A DNA stretch of 64,000 nt, from NCBI GenBank assembly GCA_025449845.1, contig JANWIP010000017.1, forward strand, positions 1 to 64,000. Direction: 5' to 3'. Position numbers and translations under genes: made by a program. The stretch's first letter is position 1. Each line of letters starts with the position of its first letter. Below the pieces are notes generated by a model. That model was given only the letters and a program-made list of their open reading frames with translations. It was not told the origin of the DNA and made no database searches. The DNA comes from Solirubrobacteraceae bacterium. Its GTDB lineage: Bacteria; Actinomycetota; Thermoleophilia; Solirubrobacterales; Solirubrobacteraceae. Shown here piece by piece: positions 1-8,924 of the stretch.

Positions 1-3000
1 ATGGGAGCGGTGGTGGTGAGCTGCGGTTTCCGGATGGTGTGGCGGTGGATAGTGGTCTGTTGAGCGCTTCGCATGGGGATGTGTATGTGATGGACGCGGC
101 GAATGACCGGGTGGAGAAGTTCGACTCTTCCGGGAGCTTTTTGCTGGCGTTCGGGAAGGAAGTCAATGAAACGACCAGCGGGGATGTGTGTCTCGCGGGT
201 GAAGCGTGTCGGGCGGGGACGCCGGGGACGGAACCTGGTGAGTTTCAGATGGGTGAAACTGGTGGTATCGCGGTGGACGGATCGGGGGATGTGTTTGTGG
301 GGGATGTGAATCGGGTGGAGGAGTTCACCCAGGGTGGTGTGTATGTCGGGCAGATCGCGATTTCGGGTGCTGGGGCGGTCAAGGCGTTGGCAGTTGACGC
401 TGGCGGCGATGTGTATGTTCAGGCCAGCGAACTGGTGGGCGTGCACGAGTACGAAGCGTCCGGTGCGGAAGTCGGCGCGCCACGCGATGCCACTGGTTCT
501 TTCGTCTATTTCGCGCGGGATTTCCTGGCGTTGGGCTCTTTTGGGGAACTGTTCGTCGCGGAGTCAAGCGAAGGATCGGTCGCACACATTCGTGAGTACG
601 ACTCCTCGGGTGGCGAGGTCGCGAGCTTCGACCGCGTCACCGCCGGCGCCGAAAAGGACGACCGTGGTATCGCGTTCAATCAGGTCGCGGGTGCGCTAGA
701 CGTCCTCGACCGTGGACGTGTGCGGGTTGTGGGTGTGCCGGCGGCGGGGCCGCTGATCGTGAGCACCAGCGGGGAAGAAGTGCAGCCGACATCGGTCGCG
801 GTCGACGGGCTGGTGAACCCCGAGGGTCACGAAACGACCTACCACGTCGAGTACGGCACGACCGCCGCCTATGGGTCGAGCACGACGCCCGCGACGCTGG
901 GCGGCAGCGAATTCGAAGACGAACCGGTGAGCGTCCCGCTGGGCGGGTTGCAGCCGAACACGACCTACCACTTCCGTGTCGTCGCGAGCAACTCCGCGGG
1001 CACTGCCTTTGGTGAAGATGAGACGTTTGCGACGCTCCCGCCGGCGTCAATCGATAGCGAGTCGGTCTCCGGCGTCACCGCGACCGGTGCGACGCTCGCC
1101 GGGCAGATCAACCCGCTTGGCCGTGACACCTCCTACCGTTTCGAGTACGGCACCAGCACGGCATACGGGACGAGTGTCCCGCTGCCCGATGGGGATATCG
1201 GGTCGGGTAGGAGCGATGTGTCTGTGAGCGCGTTGGTGGAGGGTCTGTCGCCGAGCGTGACCTACCACTACCGCCTGGTTGCGAGCAACTCGCTTGGTGT
1301 GGCCGACGGCCCGGATCGCGTGTTCGTGGCGCAGGGCGGTGAAGCACCGGCACTGCTGGACGGTCGTGCGTGGGAGATGGTCACGCCGCCGGACAAGCGC
1401 GGTTCCCTGCTTGAGGCGATCGGCAGCATGGATGGTGCTGTGATCCAGGCGTCGGCTGATGGCAGCGCGATCGCGTATGCGGCGCACGCGCCCATCACCG
1501 CCGAAGCACAGGGCAACCGGAGCATCTTGCCGTCGGAGATCCTTGCGCGGCGTACTGGGGGTGGCTGGTCCTCGTTGGATATCTCCACCCCCCACGAAGC
1601 GGTGTCGGGAGGCGCCATATACGGGTTCAGCGAGTATCGGGTCTTCTCGCCCGACCTGTCGGTTGGTCTCGTGCAGCCCGAAGGCGATACGCCGTTGTCA
1701 GCGTCGGCGAGCGAAAGGACGCCCTATCTGCGGGAAGCCGATGGTGCATACGTGCCGTTGGTGACGGCCGCGAACGTCCCGCCGGGCACCAAGTTCGGCC
1801 AACTGGAAGCAGGCGGGTACCCACTGCGCGGGGATGCCGAATTCGCCGGCGGCGCACCTGACTTGAGGCATGTGGTCGTGCGATCGCAGCAGCCGTTGAC
1901 GGCGGGCATCGCCGTGCCTGCGGGGCACGCGGACAATCTGTTTGAGTGGTTTGGTGGTTCGCTGCAGCTGGTGAGCGTGCTGCCCAACGGCAAGGCCGCG
2001 AGCGAAGAAGGGACGGAAACGGAAGCGGAACTTGGCTACCATGGGTTCGACGTCAGGGGGGCGGTGTCTGATGATGGTTCCCGCGTCGTCTGGGAAGCCT
2101 ACGGGGCTGGTGGCTCGGGGTCGTCTCTTTATCTGCGTGATGTGGCTAGGGGTGAAACGGTGCGGTTGGATGCTGTTCAGCCGGGTGCGCGGGGGGGTAC
2201 TGGGAGCCCGGTGTTCGCGGGGGCGAGCAGCGATGGGTCGAGGGTTTTCTTCACCGATCCTAGTCACTTGACACCGGAATCCAAGGGAAACAGTCTCTAT
2301 ATGTGTGAGATGGTCGATGTGGGCGGCAAGCTGACGTGCCGGCTGAAGGATCTGTCGGTCCCTGTCAGCGCGGGAGAATCGGGTGATGTGCTGGGTACGG
2401 TGATCGGTGCGAGCGAAGACGGCAGGTATGCGTACTTTGTCGCCAACGGCGTGCTGGCTGCCGGTGGCACCCTAGGGAACTGCTTCCCTCTTGAAGGTGC
2501 TGGTGTATGCAATCTGTATGTGTATGACGCTGTGGCGGGTGAAACGAGGTTCGTCACGCAGCTCTCCAATAAGGATCGCCGGGACTGGCAAGCAGAAACC
2601 GACGGCAGTGCCTTGCAAGGTCTTGGTTTGCTGACGGCTGGTGTGTCGCCGGATGGCAGGTATCTGGCGTTCATGTCGGAAAGGAGCCTGACGGGGTATG
2701 ACAACATCGACGTGCATGGTGGTCAGCCCGATGAGGAGGTGTTCCTCTACTCTGTGGGTACGGGTCGTGTGACGTGCGTGTCGTGTGACCCGTCGGGTGC
2801 GCGTCCGTCGGGCGTGTTCGACACTGGGGCAGTCTCCGGGCCCGGGCTGCTGGTGGATCGTCCGGGTCTCTGGCCGGGTCGTTGGCTTGCGGGATCGCTC
2901 CCGGGCTGGACGAGCAGGGAAGCATTCGGTGACTATCGTGCCTTCTACCGGTCTCGTTATCTGTCTGATAGTGGCCGGTTGTTCTTCGATGGTGCGGATG

Positions 3001-3581
3001 CGTTGGTGGGGCGTGACACGAACGGCAGGGAGGATGTGTACGAGTACGAGCCCTCGGGTGTCGGTGGGTGCGCACAGGCGGGGGGTTGTGTCGGTTTGAT
3101 CTCCTCGGGCACCTCTGGTGAAGAATCGGCGTTCGTGGACGCGAGCGAATCGGGCGATGATGCGTTCTTCCTGACGGCCGCACAGTTGGCGCCGCAGGAT
3201 CTGGATCGTGCGCTTGACATTTACGATGCGCGGGTCTGTTCGCCCGCGTCGCCGTGCCTGGTGAGCCCGCCGGCGTCGCCGGTGTCGTGCGCGACGGCGG
3301 ATTCGTGTCGCGCGGCGCCTGCCTCGCAGCCGGGTGTGTTCGGCGCCCCGTCGAGCGCGACGTTCTCCGGTGCGGGGAACCCTGCAACGGGCGTGTCAAA
3401 GCCTGTGGTGAGGAAGAAGGCGCTGACTGTGGCGCAGAAGCGCGCGGCGGCGTTGCGAAAGTGCCGGGCGAAGCCAAGACGCGTGCGCGCATCGTGTGAA
3501 GCGCGGGTGCGGAGGCGTTATCGGGTTGGTGTCAAGGCGCAGCGTGCTGTGCGGTCTGCGACGAGGAAAGGGACGAGGTGA
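1..3581 (+). CDS. Giant secreted NHL / fibronectin-like / PD40-like beta-propeller protein, 5' partial
   Basis: The frame is open to the left edge and already codes NHL-repeat sequence there (ELRFPDGVAVD), so the true start is outside the window; the GTG at 39 is internal. Visible order: NHL-type repeats over the first ~230 residues, two fibronectin-III-like modules (each with a TTYHFRVVASNSAGT-type strand) to ~430, then a junction AWEMVTPPDKRG followed by a long PD40/TolB-like propeller region with repeated DGS-R-V-F motifs and paired cysteines (CVSCDPSGA). The end carries FGAPSSATFSGAGN and an Arg/Lys-rich tail. No membrane anchor or sortase motif is seen. It overlaps the next gene by GTGA and is probably cotranscribed with it. 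The paralogue at 31141-33300 shares the propeller and tail but lacks the NHL and fibronectin modules. A cell-surface or secreted role is inferred; the ligand is unknown. Confidence 0.85.
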   Translation, partial: GSGGGELRFPDGVAVDSGLLSASHGDVYVMDAANDRVEKFDSSGSFLLAFGKEVNETTSGDVCLAGEACRAGTPGTEPGEFQMGETGGIAVDGSGDVFVGDVNRVEEFTQGGVYVGQIAISGAGAVKALAVDAGGDVYVQASELVGVHEYEASGAEVGAPRDATGSFVYFARDFLALGSFGELFVAESSEGSVAHIREYDSSGGEVASFDRVTAGAEKDDRGIAFNQVAGALDVLDRGRVRVVGVPAAGPLIVSTSGEEVQPTSVAVDGLVNPEGHETTYHVEYGTTAAYGSSTTPATLGGSEFEDEPVSVPLGGLQPNTTYHFRVVASNSAGTAFGEDETFATLPPASIDSESVSGVTATGATLAGQINPLGRDTSYRFEYGTSTAYGTSVPLPDGDIGSGRSDVSVSALVEGLSPSVTYHYRLVASNSLGVADGPDRVFVAQGGEAPALLDGRAWEMVTPPDKRGSLLEAIGSMDGAVIQASADGSAIAYAAHAPITAEAQGNRSILPSEILARRTGGGWSSLDISTPHEAVSGGAIYGFSEYRVFSPDLSVGLVQPEGDTPLSASASERTPYLREADGAYVPLVTAANVPPGTKFGQLEAGGYPLRGDAEFAGGAPDLRHVVVRSQQPLTAGIAVPAGHADNLFEWFGGSLQLVSVLPNGKAASEEGTETEAELGYHGFDVRGAVSDDGSRVVWEAYGAGGSGSSLYLRDVARGETVRLDAVQPGARGGTGSPVFAGASSDGSRVFFTDPSHLTPESKGNSLYMCEMVDVGGKLTCRLKDLSVPVSAGESGDVLGTVIGASEDGRYAYFVANGVLAAGGTLGNCFPLEGAGVCNLYVYDAVAGETRFVTQLSNKDRRDWQAETDGSALQGLGLLTAGVSPDGRYLAFMSERSLTGYDNIDVHGGQPDEEVFLYSVGTGRVTCVSCDPSGARPSGVFDTGAVSGPGLLVDRPGLWPGRWLAGSLPGWTSREAFGDYRAFYRSRYLSDSGRLFFDGADALVGRDTNGREDVYEYEPSGVGGCAQAGGCVGLISSGTSGEESAFVDASESGDDAFFLTAAQLAPQDLDRALDIYDARVCSPASPCLVSPPASPVSCATADSCRAAPASQPGVFGAPSSATFSGAGNPATGVSKPVVRKKALTVAQKRAAALRKCRAKPRRVRASCEARVRRRYRVGVKAQRAVRSATRKGTR

Positions 3582-6500
3582 TCGTGTTGCGATCGCACAT
3601 GAGGAGTCTGCTGGCAGCAGTGTTCGCGGGTGTCGTGCTGGCTGGAGGTGTGGGTGTGACGCCGGCGGCCGCTGAGTCGCCGTGGTGGCGAGTGGCTTTG
3701 AGTGCGCGCCCGGCGGTGTTGGCGCCGGGTGGGGAAGGCACGATCGTCGTGCAGGCTGTGAATGCCGGTGACAGTCCGACGTCGGGTGCGGTGACGCTCA
3801 CGGATACGCTGCCCGCGGGTGTGACGGCGCAGAGCGTCGCTTTCTACGCTTCGCGGTTTAGCGACTTCGACCTGACACAGTTTGGGCTGGTGTCGTGCGA
3901 AACGTTACCGGGTAGTGTGCGGTGTGAATACCCCGAAGTCCTTCCCGGGGCGAACTCGTATGAAGAGCTCGAAATGCGTGTCGGGGTGAAGGTCGCCGCG
4001 AACACCGCGTCCGGGGTGGAGAGTCGGATGGAAGTGAGCGGGGGCGGCGGGGCGTTCGCCAGGTCGCTTGCGCGGCCGCTCACGCTCGGTGCTGGTGGGA
4101 CGCCGTTCGGTGTCGATGCTGTGGAACTGGTCCCTGAAGAAGAGGGTGGTGCGGTTGATGCGCGGGCGGGGTCCCACCCGTTTCAGCTCTCGGGCGCGAT
4201 CAGCTTCAACCAGACCGCGGACACGGCGAAGCCTCCCGCGCTGGTGAGGGATGCGCGGCTCAAGCTCCCCGCGGGACTCGTTGGTAACACCAAGGTCATA
4301 CCGCAGTGCAGCGAACAGGACTTCGCGTTCGAAGCAGGAGCAGCCAATCTCTGCCCCGACGATACGGTGCTCGGTGTCGCGGTCGTCACGTTCGACGAAC
4401 CCGCGGCCTTGCGACTGAAGTCCGCTGTGGTGCCGTTGTTCAACCTGGTTCCGTCGCGTGGTGAGCCGGCGCGGTTCGGGTTCGAGGCGCTCCACGGGGC
4501 GGTGATATTCGACACCGCTGTTCGTAACGGCAGCGACTACGGGGTCACGGCCAGCGTCAGCAACATCACGCAGCTCGTGAACCCGGTATCCGCGCAGGTC
4601 ACGTTCTGGGGCGTCCCGGGTGACCCGCGCCACGACTCCTCCCGCGGCTGGAACTGCGTCGCGGGCGGCGCCGCCGGAGTAGGCCCGTGCGTCCTGCAGG
4701 GCCAGACCAGCCCCGTGCCGCTGTTGACGCTCCCCACCTCGTGCGCGCTGCCGTTCGTGACGAGCGTCGAAGGCCGCGCGTGGCCGACCAGGAGCAACCC
4801 CGAAGGGCTGGCGCTCGTCCCCGGCGAATACTCCCTGCGGGACGATCTCGGCCGCGAAATCGGGCTCACGGGCTGCGATCAGCTGCCGTTCACCCCCTCG
4901 ATCCACGTCACTGCGGACACGAATGCGGCGAGCACCCCCACGGGGTTGACCGCCAGCGTGCACATCCCCCAGGACGCGAGCAGCAACCCCACCGGGCTGT
5001 CTGAGGCCGCGTTGAAGGACACGACGGTCGTGTTGCCCGAAGGGGTGCAGATCAACCCGTCCTCCGCGGATGGCCTGGAAGCTTGTTCGATGGGCCAGGT
5101 TGGGTATGAGGGCATGGAAGCGGGTGTCGCGCAGTTCACGTCGGACCCTGCGACGTGCCCGGATGCCTCGAAGGTCGGGACCGTCGATGAAGTCAAGACT
5201 CCGTTGCTGTCGGAGCCGTTGACGGGCAGTATCTATCTCGCGGCGCAGGGCGCGAACCCGTTCGGGTCGCTGCTCGCGCTCTATATCGTCGCTGATGACC
5301 CGGTGTCGGGTGTCCGCGCGAAGCTCGCGGGGAACGTCAGCCTTGACCCCGTGACGGGGCGTTTGACGGCCGTGTTCAACGGCGCGCCGCAGACCCCTGT
5401 CGAAGACATCAAGCTGCACTTCTTCGGCGGGTCCCGCGCGCCTCTGGCGACCCCTGCCCTGTGTGGGAGCTACACGACGGCGGCATCGTTCACGTCGTGG
5501 TCCTCAACGACCCCGGTGGAATCCTCGTCCAGCTTCCCGATCACCTCGGGTCTGGCTGGCGGCCCCTGTCAGGGTGGCCTCGGGTTCTCCCCGTCGTTGA
5601 CGGCGGGCAGCACGAACATCCAGGCCGGCGCGTTCACGCCGTTCACGACCACCCTGGGCCGCCAGGACAACGAACAGGTCCTCAGCGGTGTGCAGTTGCA
5701 TCTCCCGCCGGGTCTCCTCGGCGATCTGGCGTCGGCTACGCAGTGCCCCGAACCACAAGCGGCTCTGGGTACGTGCGGCCCGGACAGCCTGATCGGGCAC
5801 ACCACCGTCAGCGCCGGGTTGGGGACCGACCCGTTCACGGTCCCCACGGGCCAGGTGTTCATCACCGGCCCCTACCATGGCGCCCCGTTTGGGTTGTCGA
5901 TCGCGGTGCCCGCGAAGGCCGGCCCGTTCGACATCGGCTCGGGCCCCTGCGACTGTGTGGTCGTACGCGCGAAGGTGCAGGTGGACCCCCATACCGCGCA
6001 GATCACGGTGGATACCGATCCGTTGCCGACGATCCTGCAGGGCATCCCGCTGCAGGTCAAGCACGTCAACGTGACGGTCGACCGGCCCGGGTTCATGTTC
6101 AACCCCACCAGCTGCAACCCCATGAGCGCGACGGGAACCCTCACCGGCGGGTCCGGTGGGATTTCCACGGCGAGCGTGCCGTTCCAGGTCACGAACTGTG
6201 GGAGCCTGCCGTTCAAACCGACGTTCAAGGTCTCAACCCAAGCGAACACGAGCAAGAAGAACGGTGCGAGCCTCGACGTCAAGGTCACCTCCGGTCAGGG
6301 GCAGGTGAACCTCGGGAAGGTCGCCGTGACGCTCCCCAAGGCCTTGCCGTCCCGGCTCACCACGATCCAGCAGGCCTGTCCGCAGGCGACGTTCAACGCG
6401 AACCCCGCTTCGTGCCCGGCGGGGTCGAACATCGGAACCGCCATCGCCCATACCCCTGTGCTGAGTAGTGCGGTGACGGGGCCGGCGTACCTCGTGTCCC

Positions 6501-6889
6501 ACGGTGGTGCCGCGTTCCCGGACCTCGTGCTGATCCTCCAGGGCGAAGGCGTCACGCTCGAACTCGTCGGGAGCATCGACATCAAGAAGGGCATCACCTC
6601 GAGCACGTTCGCGCGTGTCCCCGACGCGCCCATCAGCTCCTTCGAGCTGAAGCTGCCCGAGGGGCCGCACTCCGGGCTCGCGGCGGTCCTGCCGCCCAAG
6701 GCGAAGGGCAGCCTGTGTGGCACCAGTCTCGTGATGCCCACCACCCTCACCGGGCAGAACGGGGCGGTGCTCAAGCAGAACACGAAGATCGCTGTCACCG
6801 GCTGCGCCAAGGCTACCCGAAGGGCACACGGCAAGAAGACGAAGGCGAAGGCGCATAAGAAATCAAAGCACGGCAAGAAGGGGAAGTAG
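3578..6889 (+). CDS. Giant secreted DUF11-like repeat protein
   Basis: 1103 residues. The GTG start overlaps the upstream stop by 4 bp, an arrangement repeated in the second cassette. A signal peptide is evident (RSLLAAVFAGVVLAGGVGV, then AAAES). Residues ~40-140 look like a DUF11-type Ig-like module (LTDTLPAGVTAQSV). The rest is a beta-rich series with recurrent PEGVQINPSS, GSIYLAAQGANPFGSLLA and cysteine-containing (SCNP, SCPAGSNIG) motifs. The C-terminal third ends in TLTGQNGAVLKQNTKIAVTGC followed by a Lys/His-rich tail. No transmembrane anchor, LPXTG or SLH motif is seen, so retention could depend on the basic tail (inference). The closest relative in the window is 33297-36488, most alike over the last ~250 residues. 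Envelope protein, function unknown. Confidence 0.8.
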   Translation: MIVLRSHMRSLLAAVFAGVVLAGGVGVTPAAAESPWWRVALSARPAVLAPGGEGTIVVQAVNAGDSPTSGAVTLTDTLPAGVTAQSVAFYASRFSDFDLTQFGLVSCETLPGSVRCEYPEVLPGANSYEELEMRVGVKVAANTASGVESRMEVSGGGGAFARSLARPLTLGAGGTPFGVDAVELVPEEEGGAVDARAGSHPFQLSGAISFNQTADTAKPPALVRDARLKLPAGLVGNTKVIPQCSEQDFAFEAGAANLCPDDTVLGVAVVTFDEPAALRLKSAVVPLFNLVPSRGEPARFGFEALHGAVIFDTAVRNGSDYGVTASVSNITQLVNPVSAQVTFWGVPGDPRHDSSRGWNCVAGGAAGVGPCVLQGQTSPVPLLTLPTSCALPFVTSVEGRAWPTRSNPEGLALVPGEYSLRDDLGREIGLTGCDQLPFTPSIHVTADTNAASTPTGLTASVHIPQDASSNPTGLSEAALKDTTVVLPEGVQINPSSADGLEACSMGQVGYEGMEAGVAQFTSDPATCPDASKVGTVDEVKTPLLSEPLTGSIYLAAQGANPFGSLLALYIVADDPVSGVRAKLAGNVSLDPVTGRLTAVFNGAPQTPVEDIKLHFFGGSRAPLATPALCGSYTTAASFTSWSSTTPVESSSSFPITSGLAGGPCQGGLGFSPSLTAGSTNIQAGAFTPFTTTLGRQDNEQVLSGVQLHLPPGLLGDLASATQCPEPQAALGTCGPDSLIGHTTVSAGLGTDPFTVPTGQVFITGPYHGAPFGLSIAVPAKAGPFDIGSGPCDCVVVRAKVQVDPHTAQITVDTDPLPTILQGIPLQVKHVNVTVDRPGFMFNPTSCNPMSATGTLTGGSGGISTASVPFQVTNCGSLPFKPTFKVSTQANTSKKNGASLDVKVTSGQGQVNLGKVAVTLPKALPSRLTTIQQACPQATFNANPASCPAGSNIGTAIAHTPVLSSAVTGPAYLVSHGGAAFPDLVLILQGEGVTLELVGSIDIKKGITSSTFARVPDAPISSFELKLPEGPHSGLAAVLPPKAKGSLCGTSLVMPTTLTGQNGAVLKQNTKIAVTGCAKATRRAHGKKTKAKAHKKSKHGKKGK

Positions 6890-6897
6890 GCGGAGAG

Positions 6898-7968
6898 GTG
6901 CCAGTGTCCTCCCGTGAGCGTAGGCCCGGGGTGCGTCAGGGCGCGCGTCCCGGCTTGGCCGGGTCCTCCGGGGCGCGTAAAGGCGCACGTCCCAGTTCGG
7001 ATGGGCTGCCCCGTGAGCATGTGACAGAGATCCAGCGAGTCAGGATCTTGAGCGCGATGGCGGAGGTCGCTGCCGAGCGTGGGGCGGGGGCCGCGAGCGT
7101 GGCGCATATCGTGGCGCGCGCCGGCGTTTCGCGTCGCACGTTCTATGACCTTTTCGAGGACAGGCAGGACTGCTTCCTCGCCGCGTTCGACGAGGCCATC
7201 GCGCAGGCCGCGCAGACGGTGCTCCCGGCTTACGAAGCCGAGGTCAAGTGGCGTGAGCGCATCAGGGCGGGGCTGTTGGCGCTGCTGGTGTTCTTCGAGG
7301 AGGAGCCATCGTTGGCGAGGCTCTGCGTGGTGGAGGCGCTTGCGGCTGGTCCGAATGCGCTCAAGCGGCGCGCTGAGGTGCTCGACCGGCTCCTGTGGGC
7401 CGTCGATCAGGGCCGCGCGGAGCGCCCGGCGAGGGTTCCCGACCCGCCGCCCTTGGCGGCAGAGGGCGCGGTTGGTGCGGTGCTGTCTGTCATCCATCGC
7501 CGGCTGGCGGCGGACGGCGGCGAACCGGGCGGGGGCGAGCCTCTTACGGGCCTGTTGGGTGAGCTGATGAGCGCGATCGTGCTGCCCTACCTTGGAGCTT
7601 CCTCGGCGCAGAAGGAGCTGCGGCGCGCGGCCCCCCAAATCAAAAAGATCAAGCCGAGCCCGCATGGCGATCCGCTGGAGGGATTGGACATGCGCATCAC
7701 CTACCGCACCGTCAGGGTGCTGATAGTGATCGGCTCCGGTCCGGGCGCCAGCAACCGCGAGATCGCCACCGAGGCGGGCATCGCCGATCAGGGGCAGGTC
7801 TCCAAGCTGCTCACGCGCCTGGAGAGCCTGGGGCTGGTGCGCAACGACGGCAGCGGGCACGCCAAGGGCGCCCCCAACGCATGGGCGCTTACGCCACGCG
7901 GGCTCGACGTCGAGCGCGCCATCCGCGTGCAAACTGCCTCCGGGCACGCGCTTCCCACGACCTACTAG
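6898..7968 (+). CDS. TetR-family regulator fused to a C-terminal MarR-like winged helix
   Basis: 356 residues, GTG start preceded by GGAGAG. Residues ~40-95 form a TetR helix-turn-helix (VTEIQRVRIL ... GAASVAHIVARAGVSRRTFYDLF). A TetR-like helical ligand or dimerisation region follows. Residues ~265-345 form a second, MarR-like winged helix (SNREIATEAGIADQGQVSKLLTRLESLGLV), so there are two DNA-binding modules in one chain. It lies 8 bp after the secreted-protein gene and is very similar to 36499-37515, which sits in the same place in the second cassette. It is likely the local regulator of the two surface genes (inference from position). The N-terminal ~40 residues are low-complexity and basic. 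Confidence 0.85.
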   Translation: MPVSSRERRPGVRQGARPGLAGSSGARKGARPSSDGLPREHVTEIQRVRILSAMAEVAAERGAGAASVAHIVARAGVSRRTFYDLFEDRQDCFLAAFDEAIAQAAQTVLPAYEAEVKWRERIRAGLLALLVFFEEEPSLARLCVVEALAAGPNALKRRAEVLDRLLWAVDQGRAERPARVPDPPPLAAEGAVGAVLSVIHRRLAADGGEPGGGEPLTGLLGELMSAIVLPYLGASSAQKELRRAAPQIKKIKPSPHGDPLEGLDMRITYRTVRVLIVIGSGPGASNREIATEAGIADQGQVSKLLTRLESLGLVRNDGSGHAKGAPNAWALTPRGLDVERAIRVQTASGHALPTTY

Positions 7969-8001
7969 CGCACAGGGCGTCCCTCGATAGTGCACGGGGC
8001 T

Positions 8002-8033
8002 GGTGCAGGTCGGACCTGCGCCCTACTTATGCT
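8002..8033 (+). promoter_or_regulatory. vapBC-1 promoter with overlapping operator palindrome
   Basis: Two 7-bp arms, GCAGGTC (8005-8011) and GACCTGC (8013-8019), flank a single base; a further GG/CC pair extends the symmetry after one mismatch. A -10-like TATGCT sits at 8028-8033, 12 bp before the antitoxin ATG, so the palindrome occupies the -35 region. This fits autorepression by the VapBC complex. Confidence 0.5.
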
Positions 8034-8045
8034 ACCTTCGTGTAC

Positions 8046-8318
8046 ATGAGCGAGGTCGTTGGAGTCGCGGAGCTGCGTCAGAACCTCAGCCGCTATCTGC
8101 GACGCGTCGAGCGGGGCGAGCGGCTGGTCGTGACCGATCGCAACCGGCCCGTTGCGGAGCTTGGGCCACCCGCCAGCACGGGAGCGGCGCTCGATCGGCT
8201 CATCGCCGAAGCTCGCGTGTCGCGGCCCGTGCGCCGTGGGCTGCCCGAGCCGCTGGAGCTCAAAGGCGATCCGCATGCGCTCAGCCGCGCGCTGGATGAG
8301 GTCCGCGGCGAGCGCTGA
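8046..8318 (+). CDS. vapB: Antitoxin, Phd/YefM (VapB-type)
   Basis: 90 residues from ATG 8046. The N-terminus has the Phd/YefM signature: VAELRQNLSRYLRRVERGE followed by LVVTDRNRPVAEL, the usual DNA-binding and dimerisation fold. The C-terminal ~45 residues would wrap the toxin. A longer in-frame reading from 7881 overlaps the TetR-MarR gene and lacks family similarity, so the later ATG was chosen; it also follows a -10-like TATGCT and an operator-like palindrome. The PIN toxin gene begins 2 bp after the stop, giving a compact type II toxin-antitoxin operon. Confidence 0.8.
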   Translation: MSEVVGVAELRQNLSRYLRRVERGERLVVTDRNRPVAELGPPASTGAALDRLIAEARVSRPVRRGLPEPLELKGDPHALSRALDEVRGER

Positions 8319-8320
8319 GA

Positions 8321-8734
8321 GTGGCGCTCTTCTACGCCGACGCCTCCGCGCTCGTCAAACTCGTGCGCGATGAGCCCGAGAGCGCCGCGCTGCGTGCTTT
8401 CCTCGTGGACGCCGATCTCGTCTCGTGCGAGCTGGCGCTCACCGAGGTGCCGCGCGCGATCCGCCGCGCCGTGGCGCACGACCCGCGCCTGGCGCTTGAG
8501 CCGCTCATCGAGCGGGCGGGGGAGCTGTTGGAGGCCGTTGCGCTTGTCGCACTCGATCGCGGGCTGCTTCAGGTCGCCGGGGCGCTGGCCGAGCCGGGTT
8601 TACGGGCACTGGACGCAATTCACGTCAGCGCCGCCGTATCCGTCTCGCCGCTCGATGCCTTTCTCAGCTACGACGAGCGTCAGAGTGCCGCCGCGCGTCT
8701 GGCGGGACTGCGCACCATAAATCCTGGGGCCTGA
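8321..8734 (+). CDS. vapC: VapC-type PIN-domain ribonuclease toxin
   Basis: 137 residues, GTG start 2 bp after the antitoxin stop. PIN acidic residues are visible in order: Asp in FYADASALVKL near the N-terminus, Glu in ELALTEVPRAI, Asp in LRALDAIHVSAAV and Asp in LSYDERQ. These correspond to the metal-binding quartet of VapC RNases. The expected action is endoribonucleolytic cleavage of specific RNAs when free of antitoxin. Length and architecture are normal, so the module looks intact. Confidence 0.82.
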   Translation: MALFYADASALVKLVRDEPESAALRAFLVDADLVSCELALTEVPRAIRRAVAHDPRLALEPLIERAGELLEAVALVALDRGLLQVAGALAEPGLRALDAIHVSAAVSVSPLDAFLSYDERQSAAARLAGLRTINPGA

Positions 8735-8924
8735 CGGCCCATCGTGCATCGCACCATCTGGGTCTTTGAATCCTAGGTCAGAAACGTTTGGACCATCGGG
8801 CACAAGTCCTAAGCTTGGAAAAACACAGTTGTCTCGAAAAATTGCCGGTTGTTGCTGCCACGTGACCGGCTCCACCCAGGTTTTGGGATACGGTCTTCCC
8901 ATGGCAGCCCGAAGGGGATCGGAC

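Noticed and set aside
3905-5419. Long minus-strand open frame opposite the secreted DUF11-like gene
   Set aside because: Arg-rich shadow frame typical of GC-rich coding DNA; the plus-strand protein has a signal peptide and a paralogue.
8776-8794. Imperfect palindrome around AAACGTTT upstream of padR
   Set aside because: Flanks are mismatched and it does not resemble known PadR operators; mentioned only as a weak possibility.
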